Shown: in pieces, positions 14,001 through 25,837 of the stretch
Layout: each line of letters opens with the position of its first letter
Numbering within the stretch: the stretch's first letter is position 1
Assembly: GCA_029851415.1 (NCBI GenBank)
Contig: CM056743.1
Span: forward strand, 14,252,727 to 14,316,726
Source: Eretmocerus hayati
Lineage: Eukaryota > Arthropoda > Insecta > Hymenoptera > Aphelinidae
DNA: 64,000 bases
Direction: 5' to 3'
Notes under the pieces: generated by a model
What the model saw: the letters and a program-made list of their open reading frames with translations, nothing else
Told to the model about the DNA's origin: nothing
Database searches by the model: none
Program-made: the position numbers and the translations under genes

Positions 14001-14917
14001 CGACACATTTAGAGTTTTTCATCATATATGAGATCTTTTTCGGCAGTTGGTATGCAGTAATCAGATTTTTTCAAAGTATCAAAACCAAGAATATTTAAAG
14101 ACTCTATAGAATATCCTTCATACAATCAAATTCTCGGATCGTTTTACTTTTTAATATTCAGTAAAGCCAGTCGTTACACAGTTCAAAAGCAGAATTCATC
14201 AAATAGAAATGAGATTGAGCTTTCAAATATGTGATCGCCTATAGCCACATTATTCGAGTTTTCAAAGGAATACGTATATAGTATGTATATAGCAGGGTAA
14301 GAAGAGAATGCGAACGAGCAAGTCATGAATGACGTTCTTTGCATACTCGAATTAAAAGCCAAACACACAGAGAGAGCAAAGTCTTGGGTAAGTCTCGCAT
14401 ATAAGGAACAGTAGCTATATATGAAAGTAAGAGAGAGAGAGAGAGAGAGAAGAAAGATCCATGGTCGCGTTTTAAAAGGAAATTTATGGGAATTAATATC
14501 AGATCCCTCGAGGAAAAGTGGTTTCAGCGGCGTATTCATGGAATGCGACTTCTTCCTATATAACGTGTAAGATGGGGAAGTCTTCAGAAGTGAAAGTATA
14601 ATATGGAACTCTTTTCTTGTCAAAAGATACGTCATGTATAGAATAAACGGTGACAAATTGTTACTCTTTCGAGAATTGTCTTATTGTTCATAAATATGAA
14701 TTTCGAATGTTGGAAAATCACGCTTTTGTGACAGAAAACGTCTGTATATCAGACCATTATCATAGGTTTCCTGAGATCTTGTGAGTTATTTTACTGATTA
14801 TTGCATGTTCAATTGTATGTACTGAATATACCTATCAAAGTGACGCCGTAAAGTCCATCAATAGCTCCGATTCCGATCGGATAAGATATCAATTTTCACT
14901 CAACCAAATGACTTGGA
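11090..14917. other. Non-coding stretch
   Basis: No exon or transposon was recognised. Simple repeats include a GA run at about 14430-14450. The largest open frame (157 codons, minus strand, 14183-14656) spans the GA/CT microsatellite and translates to low-complexity Ser/Leu and Tyr-rich sequence without a domain. Confidence 0.5.
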
Positions 14918-15601
14918 GTATCATACAGGGGGCGGCTTACTAGGGAGTAGCCGAGGCCAATGCCAGCTAATACGGCTAGTTTTGGGGCAAATGCGCGCTA
15001 CTGCGAGAGACCCACCACAGGTGCAAGTAGACAGAAGTAGCCAAGAGTGGCCTCGCTGAGATTTGAAAGAGTAGCATTTGTGGGGCCATGTTCTTCTCCG
15101 AACTATTTTATCGCGCGCCGCTGGAAGCTACTTCTGGCTACTGTAGAGCTTGTGTTGCGGACCAAACAAGCGATCAACAGTAGCCAAACAGTAGCTCGAA
15201 GTAGCCACGAGTGGGTCCGTACAGGGTGAGAGTAGTTGAAAGTAGCCTATGTTAGCTGGCATTGGAACCCAGCGTAGGACAGCGCTACTCCCTCACACTG
15301 TACGGACCACTCGTGGCTACTTCGAGCTACTATTTGGCTACTGTTGATCGCTTGTTCGGTCCGCAACACAAGCTCTACAGTAGCCAGAAGTAGCTTCCAG
15401 CAGCGGAAAAGTAGTTTGGAGTAGAACATGGCCCCACAAATGCTACTCTTCCAAATCTCAGCGAGGCTACTCTTGGCTACCTCTGTCTACTTGCACCTGT
15501 GGTGGGTCTCTCGCAGTAGCGCGCATTTGCCGCAAAACTAGCTATATTAGCTGGCATTGACTACGGGTACTCCCTATAGTAAGACGCCCCCTGGTATCAC
15601 A
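14918..15601. mobile_element. hAT-like foldback element with 8-bp target duplication
   Basis: The element proper is 14926-15593 (668 bp). It starts CAGGGGGCGGCTTACTA and ends with the complement TAGTAAGACGCCCCCTG. Arms of about 300 bp are inverted copies of each other, so almost the entire element can fold into a hairpin around a short centre near 15260. It is immediately flanked by GTATCATA (14918-14925) and GTATCACA (15594-15601), a 7/8 match of the length expected for hAT insertions. CAGGG termini also fit hAT. Many copies of the short motif AGTAGCC lie inside. No transposase frame is present; the mirrored 60-codon frames on the two arms are by-products. Confidence 0.88.
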
Positions 15602-16439
15602 TGCATCTATAGAATGCATGTCTAAAGTGAGCTATGAAACCGAACATGTCAATTTCTTAGGAGAAAGTATCTAGACGAGGTGTATTTTCCACCAATTCTT
15701 CTTCTTTGTTGAGAAATTCAATCGCATCATATGCATTCAGAGGCTCGTTAATCATGACTTGAGCTATGTTATGGATATTATATTCAATAATAGGTCTCTG
15801 CCCAGGTGTTACGACATCCCTTTTGCCATCTGAGTAACCTTCAATACCTGTGAATATGAACTTCCAGTATTCATTGAGAATATCCGTTATCGCTTTAATA
15901 GGTCACTAGTTTTTTTCCACTTTTGTAATGCATTCTTGCGATTTTCATAAACTTTCTCGATGAAAACATACTATTCCTGATTGTTTTTCTAAATATTCTA
16001 CGAAGACATGTGACAAACCTGCAGTATTCATTATCTTGAAACTCCATTGCAACTTCATCTTGAGAACTAGGGACAAGATGACTACTTATATTCTTCCACG
16101 TCAGTTTCTGCTTCTTTGGTTAGTTTTAGAAATTGTTCTATATTTGAAGCACTATAGAAAGACTTCAAAAGATTTAATTGAAATTTCAATAATGGCGATG
16201 CTCCCCTCGTTCTGTAGACAACTTACAATGCGAACAACTACCCGAGATTAATATTTCAACTTTGAACGAGATCTGTAGATCTATAGGCATCGATATAAGC
16301 AAGAGGCTGTATCCCTCGCATCTCAGTTTTGAAAATAATCCAACTAATTTGTAAGCGGAAAAGCTTTTAGTGGCTTCAAGATTCAGGCTCCTAGCAGAAG
16401 CACGTACACGCTTCAAAACAAGCGCCGTCCGTTACAGTA
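15602..16439. other. Non-coding stretch
   Basis: No exon, RNA gene or repeat was recognised between the hAT-like and Harbinger-like elements. Confidence 0.5.
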
Positions 16440-17682
16440 TAAGGGATTGTCCATAAACCATATGGCCTCATTTTTGGTCACTTTTGGCCACCCACCCACC
16501 CCATGTGGTTTTATATGGTCTCTGGACCAACCACCCACCCACCCCCTTAGAAGTCATATGGTTCGAAAAAATTTTCACTCGGAATATTGAGTAATATTCG
16601 AACCGAATTCATTGAAGTCATAATTTTTTGACAAACTTTCTTTCGGCAATATCATCAGACGTAGTAAAAGGTCAAGCGAGCCATCCATGCAAGTCATCAA
16701 TGATAGGGAACAAGTCTGACTCTTCTGTTTGAGGAATAGATGGTATAGAGTTAATAAGGTCCACTTCCGAATGCATCGAAAATTTTGTCACGGCTTGATT
16801 TTTTTTAGAGACATAATAGTCCAGGCCGAGTGGGCACCATCGTTGGGTAAATTTATTCCGACGAGGTATCTCTGCAGGATCCTCTTCAGAAGACCCTCCT
16901 GATCATGGAAATCCATGTTGCCAGGTCGAAAAATGGTCACAATTCGTTTAAATCGAGTTTGCTTAAACAATTGAATAAAATTGCTGAATATCAATTCAAA
17001 CTATTTTTATTAGATAACAGAGGAAAGGTCTCTTGTCATTTTCCGCTAAATTTGATAGTTTTCGAGTAATGAGCACTTTGAAAATGGAAAAACGAAAAAT
17101 TTGCAATCTTTGACATGAAATAAAAGCAACAACGAAGTGGAAACTCGATGTTGCCATCGGGGGATCTGTTCACTAGGTTGTCCTCTACAAGATATAATGA
17201 GCTTAATCTCGACCCGATGTAATCTCGATCAGTGTTCTATCAAATTAAGAGTTTGCATATCCGATGACCAGCGAACACAATGGATGCTTTGATCATGAGC
17301 CTCTTATATATGGTGACAAAATATGGCCAGAGACGCAGAATGAAAACGAGAGTAATAATTATGGCATCAGTAAGACGGAGCGTAATACATCCTCGTCTGC
17401 GATACATAGCTGCTGTTGTTGTACATGCATCTGACTATAGTCAGATTTCGACAGGAAAAATTTTGCCTATAGGTAACTCTAGCAGCGCACCGATTATGTA
17501 CGGGTAGAATTTCGAATAAAGATTTGATAAGATATCGTCTCGCACTTCTCAGTTCTCGCGATGTGCTCGGGTCATATGGCTTGAGGCTTCACCACTCACC
17601 CACCTCATATGGCTAGATATGGTACTTTTCACAACCACCCACCCATCCTCGGCGGACCATATGGTTTATGGACAGCCCCTAA
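16440..17682. mobile_element. PIF/Harbinger-like element with TAA duplications
   Basis: The element (16443-17679, 1,237 bp) starts GGGATTGTCCATAAACCATA and ends with the near complement ATGGTTTATGGACAGCCCC. It is flanked on each side by TAA, the 3-bp duplication typical of PIF/Harbinger. Inside each end are CATATGG motifs and CACCCACCC tracts that run in the same direction at both ends, so only the outer ~24 bp are true inverted repeats. The interior is about 950 bp without an intact transposase. A 68-codon minus-strand frame (16788-16994) is the longest and is unrecognised. It is probably a non-autonomous or decayed copy. Confidence 0.75.
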
Positions 17683-17837
17683 ACTCACTCACATCTCAAC
17701 AATGGCTTGAAGTACCAATGCCTCAAAACTGACCAGATCCAGTCAAGAATTTGTAAAATGATCGGGACGATAACAATTACAAATGAATGCTATCCATGCA
17801 CGATGTGATATCACTATTACGATGTAATAATAAGTAG

Positions 17838-18023
17838 CTCTAGTGAGATGGCGCCACGGTCTGTAACGCGAGATTACTCATACACTCTCTCGTTCGTGAG
17901 CTCATGGAAATGACTTACGCACTCAAGACATGTGTGAGCTCACATATGCTTGCACCTCAAAGTTATCGGTGAGGTTTGAGGCGAGATAGTGTGTGGGTTG
18001 ACCGTGGCACCATCACACTAGAG
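17838..18023. mobile_element. Short MITE, 186 bp
   Basis: The left end CTCTAGTGAGATGGCGCCAC and the right end GTGGCACCATCACACTAGAG are inverted copies with two or three mismatches, and the match extends to about 24 bp. The interior is non-coding. No unambiguous target duplication is visible, so the superfamily is left open. Confidence 0.8.
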
Positions 18024-20837
18024 ATTCCAATCATTACAGCCCAATAATGCAATCAGAAGTAGCCAGTGTATACATGAATGGGCCTGCCAGAGTCTCATGC
18101 AGCTCGATAAAAGAGTCTCTCCGAATCGCTAGCCCGCCATTTTGAGTCTGGTAGTGGGTGGCTAGGGGATCTCTAGGATTGTGACGGTACAAATCTCCGG
18201 TAACCGGTAAAATATTGGGGTGTACTCAAACGTCGTCTGCTCGTAAGTAACAGCAGACGAAGTTTATATATACGTCGTCTGAGTACTTTTCTCTAGAATA
18301 TTGACAAATTTGGCTTCGTAGTTTCCTTTGGACATGCGTTCTATAGATGCACAAGGAATTGAAGTCATCTGGTTGGGTGAAAACCGACATATTCTCCGAA
18401 CAGATTCAGGGCTATATCCAATATGGCGGCTGACTACGGCCTTTTCTCAACTTCTCAACTTGACAAGATCAAATGAGATATGAAAACATTGTGAGATGGT
18501 GTTTTCTCGACATATCTCTGAGGTGGAAATTCTTCAGGTCAATGTTCAATTTTGAGTAAATTTCTGTCACTCGTGAATTACCGAATGTGAACCCTCACAC
18601 TAAGAAGAATTTTCATCATAAAATTACAACACTCATGTGAAATGTCTTCATTCATTATAGGTGTTGAATGATCACAAAGGGGAACTCTGATCAACCGAAA
18701 AGGGAAATTTCTTCATTTACTCTTGGAATAATTCGTGATCTAGGAATTCGACTAAAGACTTGTGGTTCCACGTCAAGAATTTAGGACAGTGTAGGCTTTC
18801 TAGACTGGAAAATTGAAATAACTGGAAGTTATTCCGAAAGCTTAAGATTGTAGCACTCCGGTGTACAGAAAGATCAGATTTCTGATAAGAACGCAGCATG
18901 ACACGGAAATACTTATTCGCCACAAGAAGTTACCATTAAACGCTCGTATGTCTTCCAAAGAAAAGACGTGATGGAGGGTATAGAAAACTTGGTTGCGATA
19001 TTTCGGTCATAAGTGAGCTAACGCGATAAGCTAAAACACTCGGATGGATCCCTCGCAGCTTTTTTCTCCTTCTATCCGATTTTTTTTCCATTATTCTCGT
19101 GTATGCGACAAAAATGCGGGAAGAATGAATTAACATCCAGCTTGACACGATATTCATTTTGCTGGCGCTGACCATTTCGTATTCTGTGTTTGGATGATGT
19201 ATGTTCGTTCACACCAGCATCGCCTTTCACAGAAACGTCGAAAGAAAACGAACTCAATCCTGTAGTATCGCTCGTAAGAGGGCGAAGGGGGGGGGGGGGG
19301 TAGATCATTCACATCGTAGTTTTATCTAGATTTCCGTCTCGTGTGCTATGGTGAAGGTTGTAACCCTCATATTATCGAAATTTCATCAATGTTGAATATT
19401 TCCTAGGCTAGAAATGATGAGTTTGACCTTAATTTTTGTAGGAAAAAGTATGTGATACTTTGATCAAAATCCATCAACTATCAAATTCCTTTACAAAATT
19501 TGATTTTTTAGTTATCTTACAAAGAAGAGTAACTGCAATAAAATCCATGATCTATGGCAAAACGTGTGATGAAATCGAAATGAAAGCTCAGAAAATGTGC
19601 GCATCAAGGCCAATTGAATGAAACAGGAGCTGTATTGCGAGTTATATACAGTTTTGTGTGTCGGGGCTTCATAATCCCGATATCTAACAGTTTTCGGGCA
19701 ATAAAACACAAGCTGCAAGAAGTATAAAGAGTATACACGGGAAGCGATTCGGTTGGCAAAAGTGGCTTCTGCCACGCGCTGATAAAGAGAAATGTTCCAC
19801 AGATATGGATTCCCCCGCGAATTCTTCCTCTTGATCGTTTTCATCGCCCTTGCTTTCGGAAATTTTTTCCTACCTACTCTTTTTTTCTTCTTTTTTGCCC
19901 CCCACGCTTATCTCGTACTTTTTTACTCCTCCATTTCTGCTTTCTGTTATATTGTATACCATCCATCTTACTCGCGATAAAATAGCAACAGCTTTGCGAG
20001 CAAGCAAAGTATTATATATTAGTATATGAAATTGAAAGACAAAAATTGCGAGTGATTTCGTGAAGCCTTCAAGCATAACAATTCTGTGTGTATAACGTAA
20101 GATTTAATTTGCAACCGTGTTTTTTTTCTGAATGAGGATAATGATTGGATAATTATGTCTTGTGGCACTGTAGTCATGGGCAAAAAAGTGTTGTCATACA
20201 TTTTGCAATCAACGGCTTCCTGTTAACGAGTTCAAGCGCATGGTGAGGTTTTTCAAGTACCTCTGGAATAACTGACAAACAATGGTAATCGACTTTTTTG
20301 ACATGAAGAGTTGTTGAATGACTGAATTCTGAAATTTGTAAAGTTCGAGCATACCATCATATTTTTTAACAGAAAGTATATACTTGTTTTGGTCCTGATA
20401 GAAATGTGACCATTTTTTTCTGGCCACCGATAGCAATGCGACTTGGCCAGTTATTGATGGGAAAATGTTCACGATTCCTATTAGGAAGGAGAATTCCATT
20501 ATTGTATCCGGGATCATTTAATCATACTGATGGAATTGGTCGATTATATATGCTGAATAAATACTCATCTTGTATAAAGTTTCCTGCTCTCACATACAAA
20601 ACTTTGTCGAGACTTCAACGATTCCTTCACATTGAGATTTTTGGCACAACGCCGGTCATATATTGCCGATTCAAATTGTAAAGATATAACAATAATATCT
20701 AGATAGCTGATCATTAACTTTCATGTGAACATGTTTCTCATACAGTTTCCATTCCATTGATTTGGTATGAAAATTCTTCAAGCTTTTGAAGAACAACCAT
20801 CATCTATTCAAACATCCATCATGAAACATTAGTAATA
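18024..20837. other. Non-coding stretch with a G-run
   Basis: No exon is recognised. A run of about 14 G occurs at 19287-19300. At 18227-18281 the motif CGTCGTCTG occurs twice direct and once inverted (CAGACGA). Open frames here are unrecognised and of low complexity. Confidence 0.5.
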
Positions 20838-20992
20838 TACAGTAAAAGCGGCCACCTCTTCTAACGGCCGGGTTTTCTCAGTCCCGAAAGTACCTTTCAT
20901 GTGTAAATTGAACCTCCGAAAAGCGGCCACCTCCCTTAATGGCCAATTTTTTCCGGTCCCGCAGGCTGGCCGCTAAGAGAGGTTTTATTGTA
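20838..20992. mobile_element. pogo/Tc1-like MITE, 155 bp
   Basis: The left end TACAGTAAAAGCGGCCACCT and the right end AGAGAGGTTTTATTGTA show the CAGTARAACCTC-type termini and terminal TA dinucleotides usual for pogo/Tigger-like MITEs. Internally there are repeated GCGGCCACCTC and GGCCGCTAAGAGAGG blocks in inverted orientation. No transposase is present. Confidence 0.72.
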
Positions 20993-23977
20993 TTCGATTC
21001 AGTACGACTCAAACTTGATTTCGGCTATCTCGAAGAGCCAAAATATCTTCTTTCCTCATATAAATTTCAACTCAAATCACAGATTCTAATTCCAAAAAAT
21101 CATTAAATAATAACATCATAGTGTCTAGTCGTCGACTACACAGTCAAATCGAAAAACGTTGTCCTTTTACTGTGCATCGACGCGAAAATTTCTTGAGAAA
21201 CAATAAGGTAACAAAATATTCATGCACAAGTCAACCGTTTAAAGTAGCCAAGTGTATTGCATTAATGCAATGTATTATACATACGCTATGTGCGGGAGGT
21301 GTATTACCTCAGTTCATTAAATAGAGTATATATAGAGGTAACAAGATATATCGGCTGCATCTCAAATGACCCGCTAAAATCTGTTTCACCAATATATAAG
21401 TATCTGTATGATGCATGTGGACATAAGAGTAAATCACGCTTGTATGAATCTCAGTGCCAATCATAGCATGTGTAGAACGTGCTCAGAGCCCGGTAAATAT
21501 TTTCATATTACTTTACGCGCGTAATTCAAGCACCGCAAAAATTTGTGCTGAAAAGTAGCCATGAAGTCTTTCGTTCAGCGGCTCTTTCTAGCCACATCCG
21601 CCCCATATCTATACTCTCTGTCTCTGTCTCTCTATATCTCAGTAGGGACCACACGCAAATACCCTAACCATCAATGCAGTGCCTTTTTCCACCCGATTGA
21701 ACCGCAATTCCGTTCTTGCATACATATATATAATATATAGCTCGCTGAACACCCGCACGCCACTGAATCGAAGTTTGTCTTTTTCTTTGTACATCTTTCG
21801 TCATATTGTGTTCAAATCCTTCATAATATGAATCTGTCCTAGAAGAATTTTTGATATACAAGTATCTACAAATCGATGATGGATCAGGTTTTTCCTTCAT
21901 GATTTTGATGATTATTTTTCCTTCATGATTTTTTTTAATGCTCATTCATTCACAGAAAATCATGATTTTTCTTGACTTGGATTCATTATTCTTCTGACCT
22001 GAGTTGTTCAGAATCGAATCAAAGCAGTTTTTACTCTTCATTCTTCATAGTATGTCCCAGAAAGTTGTCAAAGACGTTCTGTCACGAAGAACACATGATA
22101 AGGACGCTAGAAAAATTTTGGAAGAAGATACTCTGTCACATTTGAAGACGTATGATTAATTTTGAAAGAGGGAAACCCCATTTTCCAATAGTCGGCTCAA
22201 TCCACTCTAACTCTAAACATTTCATACATCAATGACATGTCGCAAACAACTCATATCATGAACTGGAAATGTGTATCTAAAGTAATCACATAGTAAGATC
22301 TAAGATCTGGAATGTGACCAAAAAAGGGAAGAAGAATTGAAGCGTGTGTTTTATCAAGATACGGACCTGATGATTTTGAAGATTTGATTCGACTCTACGG
22401 GTATAGTAGAGGGTCACATTCACAAATTCATCCATAACTGATGGAACTGACCCTAGTAGCTTGTGTGGCGCAATATCACTGGATAGCCAAAAGGACTTCG
22501 ATTCCAATTTCCATACCCGCAAGCGTTTGCCACACCTCAAAGATTTCATTCCATCTTTAAACTATTTGGCCAGCCTTACAGAGTTGTACGACTGAAAAAT
22601 TGATACTCTATATATCATAACCTTCAAAAGGACACAGTATGTTTTTGTAGACTTTCGACTCTATAACAAGATAACGTCCGAGAATTTTGTTAATGTGGCG
22701 ATGGGAAGACATGCTTTTTGAGGAAACTCTGTAGATGTTCGACACACTTTCAAATTCAACTAATTTTCATGTTAAGAAAATCGGGATTGGTATTATGCAA
22801 AGTATCGTAGAATCTCCGTATGAGCCGTGCGGCGAAAGTAAAGGTGTATGCGCGCAGCATTGAGTTCGTGGTGGGACAGGTTTCCCCCACTCCCAAATCG
22901 CCGTTGCGAGTGGGGGAGCTATGCATGCAACTCCGAAGAACTGAAAAAGTCATCGATGAAGTACGCAGATTTTGGCCACAATATTTTTAACTTCAAAGGT
23001 AAGACGAGTATTCTCAAAATTCTCATAACTGATGAACTGGAAATGACAGATTTCATAATGATCGTTTTTGTAACGATTGTAATCAGGAAGTTTGATAAAA
23101 AGTTGATCGACAATAGACTGTCTTGTGCTTCGAGTTCTGTGATTAAAGTGTCAGATTGACGTTTCCCAAAATCAGTGTAGACAGACTCTAGTAATAAATG
23201 ATGCAGAAATAAACATTGCACTATTTGGAAGAAAGTTGAAGGCGAATCACGTAAATAATCACCTGCGAGTTTCAGAAAAACTAAGGTTATTTTTATTCAC
23301 GGAGACCCAGCTACCTAGATATAAACTCATTCCATATTGGAGAAACATACTGAAAATTTTTGGGATCCGTCTAAACGGAGATGAGAATTTGCGAATCCGC
23401 AGAAAGCGGAAACATTGATCAGAAGACATATAATAACGGTAATCTTTCTAATGCGATGTTGAACGCTAAAATGTAGAATGAAAATCATCGAATCGCGGGT
23501 TATTCGAAAAGTTGCGGACTCGAGCAAAAGTATTGCAAATAGATGAGGAGATCACACGATGTCATATTGATGAATACATGTATAAGTGGATGACGGGCAC
23601 AAAATAATACTATACAAAAAGAGATGCTTAAATTCAGATCACTCTGGTGCACGGTCTCTGGTGTCTATAACAGTTTGCATCTTGAAATTTATCCTCGTCT
23701 AATCTCAAGACTAAAAAACGCATCGAAGCCCTTTATGATACCCCTGCAACCAAATGACGCCCAATGTGGGGCTCAGTAAAATTTCACTAGATCCAGAACT
23801 TTATAACCATTCTATACGAGCAATAAACTCTGAATGGCGAAATGATATTGAAATTGAATTTTTGAGGCAAAAAATGAGGCGTGAATTAGATTCCACACTG
23901 TAAGCCTGAATTTTTTGTCCAGCTCCACATTCAGTTTGTAAATTTTGATACTTCATATTCATTCGTGGGTACAACTC
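20993..23977. other. Non-coding stretch
   Basis: No exon, RNA gene or full element was recognised. A small hairpin with 9-bp stems lies at 22884-22916 (CCCCCACTC ... GAGTGGGGG). Several 60-100 codon frames exist on both strands but have no domain or splice support. Confidence 0.5.
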
Positions 23978-24309
23978 ACAAGGGGAGTCCGGAGTCTCCG
24001 GGTCCTGAAATCTCACCAAAATTTTTTTACAGTTTCGTACCACCTAGAATATGAAGAATCTAGAGTAACTCCGTCAAATGGGCCCTCTGTCCCAAGTTAC
24101 AGCCTATGACATTAGCATTGCCCATATAGGCCCATGTTAAGAAGTGATATATATAGATATACTGACAATGCTAACGTTTTTGCTTGTAGCTCTGAAACAG
24201 GGAGCCCATTTGACGGAGTTGCTTTAGATTCTTCATATTCTAGGTGGTACGAAACTGTGGAAAAATTTTGGTCAGATTTCAGGATCCGGAGACTCCGGAC
24301 TCCCCTTGT
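23978..24309. mobile_element. Family D MITE, copy 1
   Basis: The ends are inverted: ACAAGGGGAGTCCGGAG at left and CTCCGGACTCCCCTTGT at right. Arms continue for well over 100 bp with the palindrome-forming blocks TACCACCTAGAATATGAAGA and CTCCGTCAAATGGGCC. The centre carries GATATACTGACAATGCTAA, shared with copies at 40612, 42532 and 53311. It is nearly identical to copy 2 over the inner arms. No transposase is present. Confidence 0.88.
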
Positions 24310-25837
24310 CAGTGGAAATTGCGAATTCGAGACTCAGAAATTGATCTGCAAAATTTGGCTTCAGGACCTTTGTCAGTTCCAGTCTCGGATCACATTAGGT
24401 TTACCCAGTTGATGGATTGATTATGTAGTTCCTGACTTGAAATCGGTGGGTGAAGGAATCAATGATGGTTGGAAGACGGTGAAAAATCTACATGGAACAA
24501 TGCGAGGAGAATTGAAAATAACCACATGTGCCAGCGGTCTTTTGAAAATTGTGAAACGAGTAGGTGGAACTCACGAACTAAAAAATAATCTCGAATTTCT
24601 CTTTCATGGCCCTCTTGGACTTGTGATCCTACCTGAATAGTTCTCAGAATGAATGAGGTTAGTCACTTGAACCCCGAGAATTTACTACATTCCTAATCTA
24701 GAAATTGACAAATCCAAAAAATAACGAATATAAGTAACAAAATTCTTCAGATATGTTGCAAATAAAACTAAAAATGTTTCAAAGTTTGGAAATCATGATA
24801 ATGAAAAGCCTCCGATTTAAGTGAGAATCTACACATGATAATACGAATATTGTGTGTAGCATCGAAAATGTCGATGATGTCGGTGGCAAAACATCGGCGC
24901 ATCGGCGTGGGCGTGCATATCAGTCGAGTTAGTGAAGTGCAGTGGTCGGTCTATATACGAACGAGAGAGGTTCTCTCACTCTTATATGGCTATCCCCACA
25001 AGGAATTAGCATTCGCACAGGATATACGCTCTAACTACTATCGACGTTGCTCCAACTATAATCATCCCCGAAGCAGAGAGGTAAACTCTATATATATGGA
25101 TGATGTGGTGGTGACGGTGGTGGTGGTGGTGGTGGTAGAGGCCGCTGGACAGACTTAAGTGTAATATTATTCAACAGACGGCTTTCCATATAGACGTTAC
25201 AATACATGATGATATAGCGAAGCCCCATCGTATTCCATCTATTCTACATACTATATAGAATATTATACACATGTGTGTGTGTATCGCAGATGCTCCTTTT
25301 GCGTTCATATCACCATTTGCTTTGGATATATAACCCATATAGGAAAAGATATAGAGGTATCAGACTATTCTAAGCTATTCGTATTCACTTGAGCTTCTCT
25401 ATTCTGTAGCCCTCATTTGAATGTATGCATGCTAGAACTTGTGATGATGATGATGGTGGTGGTGGTGGAAGCTTCTTGTTTCCTTCCGACGAATAATATA
25501 TCCTATGAGCGAATGGATGGGATAATGTTATACCGTAGCAATTGTGATGTTGGTAGAAGTACAACATCAGGACTAGAATATATACCTGTATTGTGTAGCG
25601 AACTATAACTTGCACATGTTTGGAAGGTTTGTTTAGTACGATATGGAACGAGGCTTGATAACATAGATCAGATGAGGAATTATTCTCATCGTGGTTTGTG
25701 AAATGTTTAAAAAACTATGATTCAATGGTTTTCTATGCGATTGATAGATCTGCGTTTGATGGATGCTCATAGTCAGTTGATAATTGTAATCATGTATTTT
25801 ATGGATTCTAACTGAGTCTTCACTCGGGAGATCAACA
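24310..25837. other. Non-coding stretch with GGT microsatellites
   Basis: Contains a (GGT)n tract at about 25106-25137, a TGATGA/TGGTGG tract at about 25441-25470 and a short TG run near 25272-25280. No exon was recognised. The 107-codon frame at 24835-25158 ends inside the GGT repeat and looks artefactual. Confidence 0.5.
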
